Shown: positions 15,177 through 24,099, numbered from the stretch's first letter. The stretch: 34,942 nt of DNA from JBBIRT01 sp037441725 (GCA_037441725.1 JBBIRT010000015.1:1-34942); one strand, 5' to 3'. Numbers and translations are program-made. Notes: generated from the letters alone by a model not told the origin.

Positions 15177-16127
15177 ATGGTCACTCCCATTGAAAGAGAT
15201 CGACCACGGGTGGTGATTATTGTTGGTCCAACAGGGGTCGGGAAATCGAAATGGGCGATAGAATGGGCAGAACAATAGGGGGGTGAAATCCTCAATGCAG
15301 ACTCCATGCAGGTTTATCGTTATATGGACATTGGGACGGCCAAACCCACCCCAGAAGATCAAAGACGAGTCCCTCACCATCTCATTGATCTTGTAACTCC
15401 TGATCAGCCTTTCCATGCTGCACTCTATCGAACGTTAGGGAGAAAGAAGATAGATCAACTGGTTTCAGAGGGAAAGCCTGTGTTGGTGGTCGGAGGGACA
15501 GGCCTATATATTAAGACCCTTACCCAAGGAATTTTTTATTGCCCTAAAATTGACTCCCATTTCAGGGAGAACATCAAAAAGGAAGCCGAAGAAAAAGGCC
15601 CAGAGGTCCTTTATGAACGATTGAAGTGTGTTGACCCAACCACTGCCTCCCATCTCCATCCTCATGATCTTTTTAGAATCATACGGGCCTTGGAGGTGTT
15701 TGATTCGACAGGAGTCCCTATCTCATTCTATCGGAAACAACATCAGTTTGGTGAACAGCCTTATCATCTATTAAAGATTGGTTTGCAAATGGAGAGAGAG
15801 AGGCTCTACGACCAGATTGACCGAAGAGTGGATCTAATGTTAGAAAAGGGTTTTCTCCAAGAAGTGGTGGGATTGATGGAGATGGGTTATGGGCCTCAAT
15901 TGAAGCCAATGCAGAGCTTAGGTTATAAACAGATGGTTCAATTTCTTTTAAAAAAGATCAAATGGGATGAAGCTATCCGACAGATTAAAAGAGACACCCG
16001 ACATTATGCCAAACGACAGTTAACATGGTTCAAAGCCGATCCAGAGATTCAATGGTGGGATGGGTCGGAAGATTTTAAAAAGATATTTTACGAAATCAAA
16101 TCTTTTTTCAGGGGAGGAGGGCATTGA
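15177..16127 (+). pseudogene. miaA: tRNA dimethylallyltransferase interrupted by an in-frame TAG
   Basis: The full frame (316 codons) encodes MiaA, which prenylates A37 of tRNAs reading U-starting codons. Codons 1-33 hold the P-loop GPTGVGKS. Codon 34 is TAG (15276-15278), where the family has Leu (AEQ-L-GGEI). The frame then continues cleanly with NADSMQVYRYMDIGTAKP, VLVVGGTGLYIKTL, the LFRIIRALEVFDSTG segment and RDTRHYAKRQLTWFKADP. A restart at ATG 15306 would lack the P-loop and should be inactive. One T-to-A change in TTG explains the stop. The rest shows no decay, so a recent mutation or a sequence error is likelier than an old pseudogene. At least six other genes here end in TAG. The stop overlaps the hfq start. 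Confidence 0.8.
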
Positions 16128-16357
16128 TGATGACCAAGAATCAGATTAACATCCAGGATCAATTTCTCAACCGCATTCGCCGAGATCGGAATCATGTTGT
16201 CGTTGAACTAATGACCGGCCATAAGATCGAAGGGATCATTCACAGCTTCGATAATTTCTGTATCGTCCTCAGGGGAGAGGCAGATCAATTGGTGTATAAG
16301 CATGCCATCTGTTCGATCTCTCCAGGTAAAAAGATTGAGTTTACTGAATCGAAATGA
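16127..16357 (+). CDS. hfq: RNA chaperone Hfq
   Basis: A 76-residue Sm-like protein of normal core length. NIQDQFLNRIRRDRNHVVVE leads into Sm1 (TGHKIEGIIHSFDNFCIVL). Sm2 is recognisable as VYKHAICSISP, the Hfq YKHA signature. It forms a hexamer that binds small RNAs and A-rich tails. It lacks the long flexible C-terminus of enterobacterial Hfq. AGGAGG at 16115-16120 is 6 bases before ATG 16127, whose A is the last base of the miaA TGA, so translation is probably coupled to miaA. ATG 16130 is a possible alternative. miaA-hfq adjacency is a classic proteobacterial arrangement. Confidence 0.95.
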   Translation: MMTKNQINIQDQFLNRIRRDRNHVVVELMTGHKIEGIIHSFDNFCIVLRGEADQLVYKHAICSISPGKKIEFTESK

Positions 16358-16438
16358 GATCCACCCTATTTTTTTTAAGAAGGAGGGCGATCCATTGAGG
16401 AGACATTCAGGATGTGGAATTCTTCAGGAGATTTCGTG

Positions 16439-17104
16439 ATGGAGCATTTTGATATCAAACCCATACTCGAGTGCATCTTTTTCATTTCAGATTCTCCAGT
16501 CAAATTGGAGACTCTCATCGAGATCTTCCCCGAATCAAGCAAGGAATCGATCTTAGAGGGAATTCAGCGGATTCAAAAGGAAGGCCAGGAGGCCACCCGA
16601 GGGATTGAATTAGTGGAGGTTGCGGGAGGGTATCAATTCCGTACAAAGCCGATATGGGCGGAATGGGTGGGCCGATTAAAAAAGCCAAAGTCGGTAAAAC
16701 TGAGTCAGGCCGCCCTGGAGACATTAGCTATTATTGCCTATCGTCAACCCATCATTCGGCCTGCTATCGAAGAGATTCGTGGGGTGGATTCAGGATATGT
16801 CATTCACACCCTCTTAGAGAAGGGATTGGTCAGGATTGTTGGGCGTAAAGACCTTCCAGGTCGTCCAATTCTTTATGGAACAACCAAGACCTTTCTCGAG
16901 CTTTTTAGTCTTAATAGCCTTTCAGATCTTCCCACCCTTAGAGAGATACAACCCCCCTTTCCCCCTGGAGAGAAATCCCCAAGGGAGATTTTAGAAAAAG
17001 AGGACCAAAGGGGGAGCAAATCTGAAACAGAAGGAGAGACTCAGTTGGAGGATTGGAATTCAGAGAATCTTAAAGATGGCCCAATCCGTTGGAAGGAGGA
17101 ATAA
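16439..17104 (+). CDS. scpB: Segregation and condensation protein B
   Basis: A 221-residue winged-helix protein that, with ScpA, forms the SMC (condensin) accessory complex. The hallmark is LETLAIIAYRQPIIRPAIEE followed by IRGVDSGYVIHTLLEKGLV. DLPGRPILYGTTKTFLELFS completes the second winged helix. The last 50 or so residues are charged and low in complexity, as is common in ScpB. ATG 16439 (HFDIKPILECIFFISD follows) is preferred over ATG 16412 because AGGAG lies 8 bases before it and the family N-terminus begins there, although 16412 also has a GAGGAG. scpA is not adjacent. The stop abuts the rluB start. Confidence 0.93.
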   Translation: MEHFDIKPILECIFFISDSPVKLETLIEIFPESSKESILEGIQRIQKEGQEATRGIELVEVAGGYQFRTKPIWAEWVGRLKKPKSVKLSQAALETLAIIAYRQPIIRPAIEEIRGVDSGYVIHTLLEKGLVRIVGRKDLPGRPILYGTTKTFLELFSLNSLSDLPTLREIQPPFPPGEKSPREILEKEDQRGSKSETEGETQLEDWNSENLKDGPIRWKEE

Positions 17105-17851
17105 TTGCCATTCGAACGGATTCAGAAGGTCCTTGCCAGAGCTGGGGTTGCCTCAAGGAGGGAGGCGGAACGAATGGTGTTGGAAGGGAGGGTAATGGTC
17201 AATGGCAAGGTGATCGACACCTTAGGGTTAAAGGTGGATCCATCTAAAGATTCCATTAAAGTGGATGGAAAGAGAGTATCAGGCTTTGAACCCAAAGTCA
17301 TTCTCCTTCTCAACAAGCCAAGGGGATATCTTTCCACGCTAAGAGATCCGAAGGGACGACCTACTGTCCTGGATCTCGTCAAAAATATTAGATGGAGAAT
17401 CTATCCGATTGGTCGCCTCGATTTCGATGCGGAGGGTCTCCTTCTGCTTACCAATGATGGTGATCTCGCCTATCATCTCTCCCATCCTCGTTTTTCGATT
17501 CCAAAGACCTATTTGGTTAAAGTAAGAGGAATTTTAGATGAAAAGGATCGGATGCGGCTTATAAAAGGAATAAGGCTTGAAGATGGAGAGGCAAAAGCTC
17601 TTTCATGCCGTCTTCTCCGTGAGAGAGAGAAAAACTGTTGGGTTCGAATTGTGGTCACGGAGGGAAGAAATCATCTTGTGAAGAGGATGTTTTTAAGTAT
17701 TGGCCATCCTGTTCTTAAATTGAAAAGAATTGAATATGGCCCAATTCAATTGGGGAATTTGCCATTCGGTCATTTTCGTTATCTTAAACGGGAAGAAACA
17801 GAAAAACTGAAACAGATATGTTTGGGAAATAGGGTTGGGAATTCAGAGTGA
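17105..17851 (+). CDS. rluB: 23S rRNA pseudouridine synthase of the RluB family
   Basis: A 248-residue protein. Residues 1-60 form an S4 RNA-binding domain (ERIQKVLARAGVASRREAE). The catalytic domain contains LLNKPRGYLSTLRDPKGRPT and the catalytic Asp in GRLDFDAEGLLLLTNDG near residue 105, followed by VTEGRNHLVKRMF. RluB makes pseudouridine near position 2605 of 23S rRNA in E. coli. The start is TTG 17105, directly after the scpB TAA, with AAGGAGGA at 17093-17100 at the right distance. No upstream ATG is compatible. Close relatives (RluE/F, RsuA) are less likely because scpB-rluB is a widely conserved pair. Confidence 0.92.
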   Translation: MPFERIQKVLARAGVASRREAERMVLEGRVMVNGKVIDTLGLKVDPSKDSIKVDGKRVSGFEPKVILLLNKPRGYLSTLRDPKGRPTVLDLVKNIRWRIYPIGRLDFDAEGLLLLTNDGDLAYHLSHPRFSIPKTYLVKVRGILDEKDRMRLIKGIRLEDGEAKALSCRLLREREKNCWVRIVVTEGRNHLVKRMFLSIGHPVLKLKRIEYGPIQLGNLPFGHFRYLKREETEKLKQICLGNRVGNSE

Positions 17852-17904
17852 AGGTCAAAAAATTTAAAACTCTTAAAAAAACAAGCTGAACTTCGAATTG
17901 GATC

Positions 17905-18474
17905 ATGATTACCAAAGTGGAGATCTTAAGAAAAATCGTTCATTTAGCCACCCTGATCATTCCAGTTGGCTATGTCTTGACTTCTGAAAAAACGGTCCTC
18001 TTATTTCTCATTCCTTTTTTCTTAGCCTTTTTCACGGTGGACCTTCTACGTCATCTTCACCCTAAGATGACTGCTCTCTTTAGGAAGTATTTTTTTGGGA
18101 GAGTCCTCAGAGAAGAGGAAAAATCAACATTGATGGGCGCTTCCTACTTCCTCTTTTCAACCATCCTGACCATCGTCCTCTTTCCTAAATCGATTGCCAT
18201 TGTAAGCATCCTCATCCTGATCCTTTCGGATACCGCTGCAGCCTTGGTGGGGAAATGGATCGGAAGAATTCAGATCTTTGAGAAAACCCTTGAAGGGAGC
18301 GTGGCCTTTCTTCTCACCTCCTTTTTGATCATCTGGGTCTATCCAAATTCAAATCAATTATTTGGGAGCCTTGCTGCGATTGGAGCAACCTTAATAGAGG
18401 TCTTGCCCATCAGGGTGAATGATAATCTCACTATCCCTTTAGTTACAGGAGCAATTATGTCCTTCGGTATGTGA
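17905..18474 (+). CDS. Dgk1/Sec59/VTE5-like membrane lipid kinase or cytidylyltransferase-type protein
   Basis: A 189-residue, strongly hydrophobic protein with about five or six membrane segments. The N-terminal EILRKIVHL and the later LSDTAAALVGKWIGR...KTLEGSVAFLLTSF match the dolichol kinase/diacylglycerol kinase (Dgk1)/phytol kinase family. Databases often label such proteins phosphatidate cytidylyltransferase. Eukaryotic relatives phosphorylate isoprenoid or lipid alcohols with CTP. The bacterial substrate is unknown; an isoprenoid or diacylglycerol is plausible. It follows rluB by 53 bases. Its last 20 bases overlap the 3' end of the convergent gene. Confidence 0.75.
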   Translation: MITKVEILRKIVHLATLIIPVGYVLTSEKTVLLFLIPFFLAFFTVDLLRHLHPKMTALFRKYFFGRVLREEEKSTLMGASYFLFSTILTIVLFPKSIAIVSILILILSDTAAALVGKWIGRIQIFEKTLEGSVAFLLTSFLIIWVYPNSNQLFGSLAAIGATLIEVLPIRVNDNLTIPLVTGAIMSFGM

Positions 18475-19342
18475 GGAGGGAAGGAAATCTTTTTAAGGTC
18501 TCAACAATTCTTCTGGCCTCCTCTTCTGAGGTTACTTTGAGCATCACAGCGTAAACCTTTAATTCATCAAAGAGAAAGGAGAGGGTGGCTTCAAAGGTTT
18601 TAAAGAATCTTTTTTCAGAAAGAGGAAAAAGACTAATCACGGGTTTATTTAACTTTCTGATTAGAACAGACACTTGCTCGAGATGAGTGGGGTTCCAAGT
18701 TTTATTGATCGGAATGGCAAAAGCGGCCACATCGAGGGATTTGGCTCTTGGAAGAATAAAGTTTATCCATCGGCATGAAAAAAAGGGGGTGAAGCCCTTT
18801 TGCCTGATCCCTGATACCATCTCTTGAAGGAGGTCGACTCGCCCTAAGGCTAATAACCATTCTCCGTATTTTTCTCCGATGATAAGAAAGGGAGAGTCTG
18901 TGGGATGAATAGGGGAGAGGGCCTTTTCAAATCGAAAAGGATCGAAAGTGATCCGATCAATCTCTCTCTGAGTAAAAACATCAGCAGGAGGAGAGGAGGG
19001 AAGGATATTTCGAATCGGTGGGGAAAGGGGGAAATCCTTTCGGATCGTGGAGATGATTTTGGGTTCAACATAGTGGATAGGTTTTCCCAAAAAAGAGAGA
19101 CTAGGCTCCACATCAAAATGGCATAGGCCAATGAGACTTTCATCCCCTGTTGAGATTTTCAATTCCCGAAACGATTTGTAGTGTTGGGGCGAAGGGAGGT
19201 CAAAACACCAAGCCCCCAATTCGTAAACCCTTCTCATGAAAGGATAGATTTCTTTTTCACTCCTTGAGGGTTGAGGTTGGATTAAAAAGATCGCTCTTGG
19301 AATTTTTTTCCCTTCAAGGGTGGCTGTCGGAAAACGGATCAT
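18455..19342 (-). CDS. Uncharacterised 295-residue protein
   Basis: I do not recognise the family. The protein has no signal peptide, membrane segment or Cys cluster. The alternation of short hydrophobic strands and helices resembles an alpha/beta barrel. Examples are PRAIFLIQPQPSRSEKEIYP, FLIIGEKYGEWLLALGRVDL, SLDVAAFAIPIN and NKPVISLFPLSEKRFFKTFE. The frame is long and intact and starts at a good ATG. Synonymous-looking codon use is similar to its neighbours, so it is probably real. It is convergent with the Dgk1-like gene and divergent from the TPR protein gene, so context gives little help. Confidence 0.6.
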   Translation of the reverse strand: MIRFPTATLEGKKIPRAIFLIQPQPSRSEKEIYPFMRRVYELGAWCFDLPSPQHYKSFRELKISTGDESLIGLCHFDVEPSLSFLGKPIHYVEPKIISTIRKDFPLSPPIRNILPSSPPADVFTQREIDRITFDPFRFEKALSPIHPTDSPFLIIGEKYGEWLLALGRVDLLQEMVSGIRQKGFTPFFSCRWINFILPRAKSLDVAAFAIPINKTWNPTHLEQVSVLIRKLNKPVISLFPLSEKRFFKTFEATLSFLFDELKVYAVMLKVTSEEEARRIVETLKRFPSLLTYRRT

Positions 19343-19445
19343 CGATCTATTCTATGATCTTTTATTTTGATTTTCAATTAGACTCTTATCACTATCGTTT
19401 AAAAATAGTTGAGAATATTTTTAAATTCATTAATATATTAAACCC

Positions 19446-21281
19446 ATGGGCATTGCAATAAGACTGAAGGGAAATCGAAACCTCACACTCTCGATTGGAT
19501 TTGTTCTCCTGGTGACCTTTCTTCCTTTCCTCCCCTCATTGCAAAATGGTTTTGTCAATCGGGATGATAACTCCTACGTGACTGAAAATGATTTGATTAC
19601 GGAATTCTCTTGGGAGAATCTCAAGACGATATTCAGTACTCCTTTCATGGGGCATTATCACCCCTTAACCCTTCTCTCCTATCTTTTGGAATATTCCTTT
19701 TTTCATCTCCATCCCTTCATCTATCATTTAACCAACCTAATCATTCATCTATGCAATACCCTCCTCGTTTTTTGGTTGGTCTTCTTATTTACGAAAAACT
19801 TACTAACCTCGCTCATCGTTGCCCTCTTTTTTGGATTCCACCCCATGCGGGTGGAATCCGTTGTCTGGATTTCCGAAAGAAAGGATGTCCTTTATGCCTT
19901 TTTCTTCTTAGGGGCGATGATCAGTTACACCTATTATGATCGTGAAAGGAAGATAAAATATTACTATCTTACCCTTCTTCTTTACCTCCTGTCCCTTTTA
20001 TCAAAGGTGATGGCTATCCCTCTTCCTCTGGTAATGCTTCTTCTGGACTATGCTTTTGGCCGTAAATTTGAGAAACATCTCCTTATCGAGAAAATTCCTT
20101 TTTTTGTCGTTGCCTTTGGTTTCGGTATCCTTGCCCTCTCTATTCCAGGGGCGATTAGGGGTTCCAGGTCAGCCTCCCCTCTTTCGCTTATCGATAAGAT
20201 TTCTATCTATTGGAAGATAATAATTTTCTATCTGACAAAACTCCTTTATCCTACCAGGCTTTCCTGTCTCTATCCATCGGTTGGAGAATTGGTGACTCCA
20301 TGGCCTCATCTTTTCTTATATTCACCGATTATGGTTGGATTCATTTTGGTATACTTTATCTTTACAAAGAGGATAAGGGAAATTCTTTTTGGATTGATTT
20401 TTTTCCTGGTCACTCTTGCTCCTGCTCTCCCACTGAGGATTGTGGCTGACCGATATACCTATATTCCCTACCTTGGTCTTTTTCTTCTTTTTGGAGAATT
20501 TCTTTCATGGCTTTTCTATCAAAGCCAGAGGAAGTTACGATGGGTTCGTCCCATTCTGTTTATGATTTTATTCGGAATCGTAGGAATTCTCTTTTTTTTA
20601 ACATGGGAAAGAGGCCGGGTTTGGAAAGATAGTGTTACTTTATGGGATGATGTGATTAAGAACTACCCGGGTATTTCTAAAGCTTATGCCTCACGCGGAG
20701 AGGCTTATTCTGAAATGGGAGAGTATGACCAAGCAATACTTAATTATAACAAAGCTCTTGAGATCAATCCAAGATTTGCAGAGGCCTATTATGATCGAGG
20801 GAATGCCTACAACAGGAAAGGTCATTTGGATCAGGCTATTCTGGATTATACGAAGGCGATTGAGTTTAGGCCAAACTATGCAGAGGCCTATTATAATCGA
20901 GGCAATGCTTATGCCAAAAAAGATCAGTGGGATCAGGCCATTATAGATTACAATAAAGCGATCGAGATCAACGAAAACTATGTGGAGGCCTATGTCAATC
21001 GGGGGTCGATCTATTCGATGAAACAGCAATTTGATCAGGCCATCTCAAATTTTGATAGAGCGATTGAGATTAATCCCAAATACGCTATTGCCCATTTTAA
21101 TAAGGCATTGGTCTGTGAGACGGTTGGCCGGCCTTGGGATGCAGTGAAAGCTTACAAAGATTTTATTGAAAATGCCGAACCCCACCAATCTCTCCAAATC
21201 GAGATTGCCCGAGAGAAAATCAAACAACTTTCCTTAGGTTCTTATGAGTCCAGGGATAATCCTTTGAAAGTATGGAAATGA
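19446..21281 (+). CDS. GT-C-type membrane protein with C-terminal TPR repeats (TMTC-like)
   Basis: A 611-residue protein. Residues about 15-390 hold ten or so membrane segments. GT-C-like motifs include NRDDNSYVTEN in the first external loop, HYHPLTLLSYLLEY, GFHPMRVESVVWISERKDVL and ADRYTYIPYLG. Residues about 405-575 carry five TPRs (for example AEAYYDRGNAYNRKGHLDQA and AEAYYNRGNAYAKKDQWDQA). Family knowledge: such proteins resemble eukaryotic TMTC O-mannosyltransferases and are common in Deltaproteobacteria and related phyla. The donor and acceptor are unknown. No Shine-Dalgarno is visible before the ATG. Its last 48 bases overlap the convergent dehydrogenase gene. Confidence 0.8.
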   Translation: MGIAIRLKGNRNLTLSIGFVLLVTFLPFLPSLQNGFVNRDDNSYVTENDLITEFSWENLKTIFSTPFMGHYHPLTLLSYLLEYSFFHLHPFIYHLTNLIIHLCNTLLVFWLVFLFTKNLLTSLIVALFFGFHPMRVESVVWISERKDVLYAFFFLGAMISYTYYDRERKIKYYYLTLLLYLLSLLSKVMAIPLPLVMLLLDYAFGRKFEKHLLIEKIPFFVVAFGFGILALSIPGAIRGSRSASPLSLIDKISIYWKIIIFYLTKLLYPTRLSCLYPSVGELVTPWPHLFLYSPIMVGFILVYFIFTKRIREILFGLIFFLVTLAPALPLRIVADRYTYIPYLGLFLLFGEFLSWLFYQSQRKLRWVRPILFMILFGIVGILFFLTWERGRVWKDSVTLWDDVIKNYPGISKAYASRGEAYSEMGEYDQAILNYNKALEINPRFAEAYYDRGNAYNRKGHLDQAILDYTKAIEFRPNYAEAYYNRGNAYAKKDQWDQAIIDYNKAIEINENYVEAYVNRGSIYSMKQQFDQAISNFDRAIEINPKYAIAHFNKALVCETVGRPWDAVKAYKDFIENAEPHQSLQIEIAREKIKQLSLGSYESRDNPLKVWK

Positions 21282-22460
21282 AAGGGGTGCAACCAGAGTC
21301 CTTGGGATCCAACCCCGACGGTAAAATTCTAATCCGACGTTTAATAACCCACCTAATAGATTGGGGTGCTCTGCAGTCCGTTGAACCTGTTTAAATCGTT
21401 TTATTGCTAATGGACTGACTATATCACGGGGCAAGACGTTTCGATCTGTTGCTTCTTTTAACAACCATGCAATGCTTGTACCAATGTGACGATTAATAAA
21501 CGTCGTGATTTTCTCTCTCCGAATGGAGGCAAATTCCATGGTTCCTCCTAAGACACCACCACAATTGGTCACAAAATCAGGAAGACACAACACTCCACGT
21601 TTAAACAATGTTCGTTCTGCCGCTGGAGTGATTGGGTTATTGGCCCCAGGACAGAGAATTCTCGCCTGAATGCGGGCTTCATTATCCACCCGTATGCTGT
21701 TCCATCGAGCACAGGGACAGAGGATATCAACGGGGAGTTCGAGAAGGTTTTCCCGCTCAATCCAATCTGCCTCCTGATAAATCTCCACAACATGACTCCC
21801 AACTTCATTCGCCAATCGGACAAGCTGATTGATATCGAGCCCTTGAGGATTGTAAAGACCCCCCTGAGAGGTTGAGATGGCAACAACCTTAACTCCCATC
21901 TTGGCTAACAAACTCCCAAGAGGTCTACCCACATTCCCAAATCCCTCAATAGCCACTGTGCTATTGGAAAGGTCTAATCCAATAAACCGCGACGATTGAA
22001 TGACTCCTGCTAACACTGAATGGGCCGTGTACCAACCGGAGAGATTATCCTGCAACTCCCGCCTACCCACCTGGATGCCCACGGCATTGAGCATATAACG
22101 GATATCAGCATTGCTTGTACCCATGTCAGAGGTCGGGATAAATGTTTTACTCTTCAGTAGGGGTTTGATTGACTGACCAAACTCAACCAATCGTTTTAAT
22201 CGATCTGACCGGGGAGCCTCAGGGTCGCCGATGACTCCTGCCTTGGCTCCTCCCTGAGGTAAGCCTAAAAAACCGTATTTTAAAGTCATGGATTCGGCAA
22301 GTGTGCAAATTTCATCCTCCTCAATATATAAAAGCATTCCCAATCCACCACAAGAACCTCCACGGATGGTAGAGTCGATGGCGACATAACCCATCATATG
22401 ACCCTGATAAACAACCTTATAGATACAGGCGCCGTTTTCTCTTTTCAAAATTAAATCCAT
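21234..22460 (-). CDS. Divergent Glu/Leu/Phe/Val dehydrogenase family protein
   Basis: A 408-residue amino-acid dehydrogenase homologue, expected to interconvert an amino acid and a 2-oxo acid with NAD(P). GLPQGGAKAGV carries the substrate Lys at about 73, MTLKYG another Lys near 61, and PTSDMGTSNAD the catalytic Asp near 112. The Rossmann motif is VAIEGFGNVG, and LPDFVTNCGGVLGG matches the family's late NAD-side segment. PCARWNSI replaces the common PCA-x-x-N-x-I segment in an unusual form. The substrate is unresolved; the protein is not a typical hexameric GdhA. It follows the radical SAM cluster on the same strand after 152 bases and overlaps the TPR gene tail-to-tail. Confidence 0.8.
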   Translation of the reverse strand: MDLILKRENGACIYKVVYQGHMMGYVAIDSTIRGGSCGGLGMLLYIEEDEICTLAESMTLKYGFLGLPQGGAKAGVIGDPEAPRSDRLKRLVEFGQSIKPLLKSKTFIPTSDMGTSNADIRYMLNAVGIQVGRRELQDNLSGWYTAHSVLAGVIQSSRFIGLDLSNSTVAIEGFGNVGRPLGSLLAKMGVKVVAISTSQGGLYNPQGLDINQLVRLANEVGSHVVEIYQEADWIERENLLELPVDILCPCARWNSIRVDNEARIQARILCPGANNPITPAAERTLFKRGVLCLPDFVTNCGGVLGGTMEFASIRREKITTFINRHIGTSIAWLLKEATDRNVLPRDIVSPLAIKRFKQVQRTAEHPNLLGGLLNVGLEFYRRGWIPRTLVAPLSFPYFQRIIPGLIRT

Positions 22461-22594
22461 TTTTTCAAACCCTAAAGGGACCTATACTTCCAAGCGCATG
22501 AAGTCATTCATCATCTCAAAAAGCTGAGCGATGAAGCTATCCCATGAAGGACAGGATGGTTACGCCCTTTAGATTTACGTTGCACTTTTTTCAG

Positions 22595-22608
22595 AAATCC
22601 ATGGATTT
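22595..22608. repeat. Perfect 14-bp palindrome after the radical SAM cluster
   Basis: AAATCCATGGATTT is its own reverse complement. It lies 4 bases past the stop of the last radical SAM gene. No U-run follows on the minus strand, so it does not look like a standard terminator. It may be an operator or chance. Confidence 0.35.
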
Positions 22609-22612
22609 AAAG

Positions 22613-24091
22613 TCATTCCTGTTTTGCATAGAGTCCAAAATATTTAGCAAGTTTAACTTCTACAGGAAATCGATAGAAGAGCTTCTCTACTCTTTTCCTG
22701 GCAAGAGGAGCATACAGGTTACTTAGGAGTACCACTAATGGATTAGTTTTTTCATAGGGTTTAAGATAATGTCTTTTTCCCACGAAGAAATTGCAAAAAT
22801 CGATCATTTCGATTAGTTGTCGCATTTCTTTAGATAACCATGGTGCATTCTTGGCACAATTTCGATAATTAAATGAAATCCAATCTTCCAATCGTTTAGG
22901 GACTTGTAACCCATGTTTTACTGCAAGGTCGAAAAGTTCTGTGCCAGGAAAGGGAGTAAAAATATTAAATACCCTAACAGCATTAGGATTCTCTTCAAGC
23001 AGTTTAAGCGATAAGGAGACCGATTCTAATAAATCCTCCTTTGTCTCGGTAGGGATTCCCATGATGAAGAAATAGACAGGAAGGATGAAAGAATTCTTCA
23101 AATTACGGTTTACCTCAAGGAGGGTGGGTACATGGACGGGTCTTTTAAGGAGTGATTGAATCCTTTTTGAACCTGATTCTACACCTATGCAGATGCGCCT
23201 GCAGCCCGCCCTTTCCAACAATTCAAGATCATTTTTGTTTATCTTTGGCAAGGTGTTTACAGAAAGAGTGACCTTTGAAATGATAATATTGAGATTCTCT
23301 TTGATGATACCTTCCAAAATTCTTCGAGCCCGGTTTATATCTGCAAAAAAGTTAATATCACTGAAAGTGATCCCCTGAAGGTTATAAGTCTTAACAAAAT
23401 CTTTGATCCTCTGAACAGCGATATCTGGGTCCAAAGCTCTCCAAGTTTTTCTGTGGATGACGTTGTGATAGCAAAAGGTGCAAGGATTAGAGCAACCCCG
23501 ACTCGTAAAGAAACTTAGGTGTCCGAGATTAAACATAGACCTCAAGTATTTCTTAGAATCTATAAGATGGGAAGGGAAAGGGAATTGTTGATTGAGATTT
23601 ATAAAAGGCCTCATCCCAGTATGTTGGATGTGACCATTTTCTTTAAACCAAATCCCTTTAACTGTTTTGAGGGGAGTTTTAGTCTCTAAGGCTCTGACTA
23701 AATCCAAAGCCGTTTCTTCTCCTTCTCCCTGAATGACAATATCTATATATTTATTCTCAAGGGTTTGTTCGGGGAGAAGACTGGGATGGGCTCCTCCCCA
23801 TACCACCAGAACATTCGACTGTTCTTTAGTGATTTTTGATGCCTCCAGGGCATGCTTGAGTTGAGTCCCTGTTTTGGATGAGATGATGATGCAGAGAGGA
23901 TCTTTCTTAAGTTCTTTGAGGAGAATTGAACGCCAGGCAGGTTCAACTCTTTGGTCTATTATCTTTGCTTCATACCCCGCATGTTCTAAAACCGTCGCCG
24001 TGCAAAGGAAGTGCATGGGTAGGGATAGTCGGACTTGAGCCTGCCAGCCAGTCACAATGCGAGGATAAAATAAGATTATTTTTTTACTCAT
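22613..24091 (-). CDS. B12-binding domain radical SAM protein, copy B
   Basis: A 492-residue class B radical SAM enzyme. The N-terminal half is a cobalamin-binding-type fold (HAGYEAKIIDQ, WGGAHPSLLPEQTLE, DIVIQGEGEETALDLVRAL). The SAM-cluster motif is RGCSNPCTFCYHN near residues 197-208. IGVESGSKRIQSLL and FFIMGIPTETKEDLLESVSL are later radical SAM strands. Known relatives include BchE, methyltransferases and ring-forming enzymes, so the reaction cannot be assigned. The classical DxHxxG base-off B12 motif was not identified, so the cofactor is inferred from the domain type. It is a tandem paralogue of the next upstream gene, 8 bases away, and the last gene of the cluster. Confidence 0.85.
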   Translation of the reverse strand: MSKKIILFYPRIVTGWQAQVRLSLPMHFLCTATVLEHAGYEAKIIDQRVEPAWRSILLKELKKDPLCIIISSKTGTQLKHALEASKITKEQSNVLVVWGGAHPSLLPEQTLENKYIDIVIQGEGEETALDLVRALETKTPLKTVKGIWFKENGHIQHTGMRPFINLNQQFPFPSHLIDSKKYLRSMFNLGHLSFFTSRGCSNPCTFCYHNVIHRKTWRALDPDIAVQRIKDFVKTYNLQGITFSDINFFADINRARRILEGIIKENLNIIISKVTLSVNTLPKINKNDLELLERAGCRRICIGVESGSKRIQSLLKRPVHVPTLLEVNRNLKNSFILPVYFFIMGIPTETKEDLLESVSLSLKLLEENPNAVRVFNIFTPFPGTELFDLAVKHGLQVPKRLEDWISFNYRNCAKNAPWLSKEMRQLIEMIDFCNFFVGKRHYLKPYEKTNPLVVLLSNLYAPLARKRVEKLFYRFPVEVKLAKYFGLYAKQE

Positions 24092-24099
24092 GGAGTGAC

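Noticed and set aside
15177..16127. Genome-wide reading of TAG as an amino acid to explain miaA
   Set aside because: TAG ends at least six other genes at family-appropriate positions, so a general recoding is not supported.
20660..21110. Regular DNA repeats as a CRISPR-like or tandem array
   Set aside because: They are the codons of five TPR motifs in the membrane protein.
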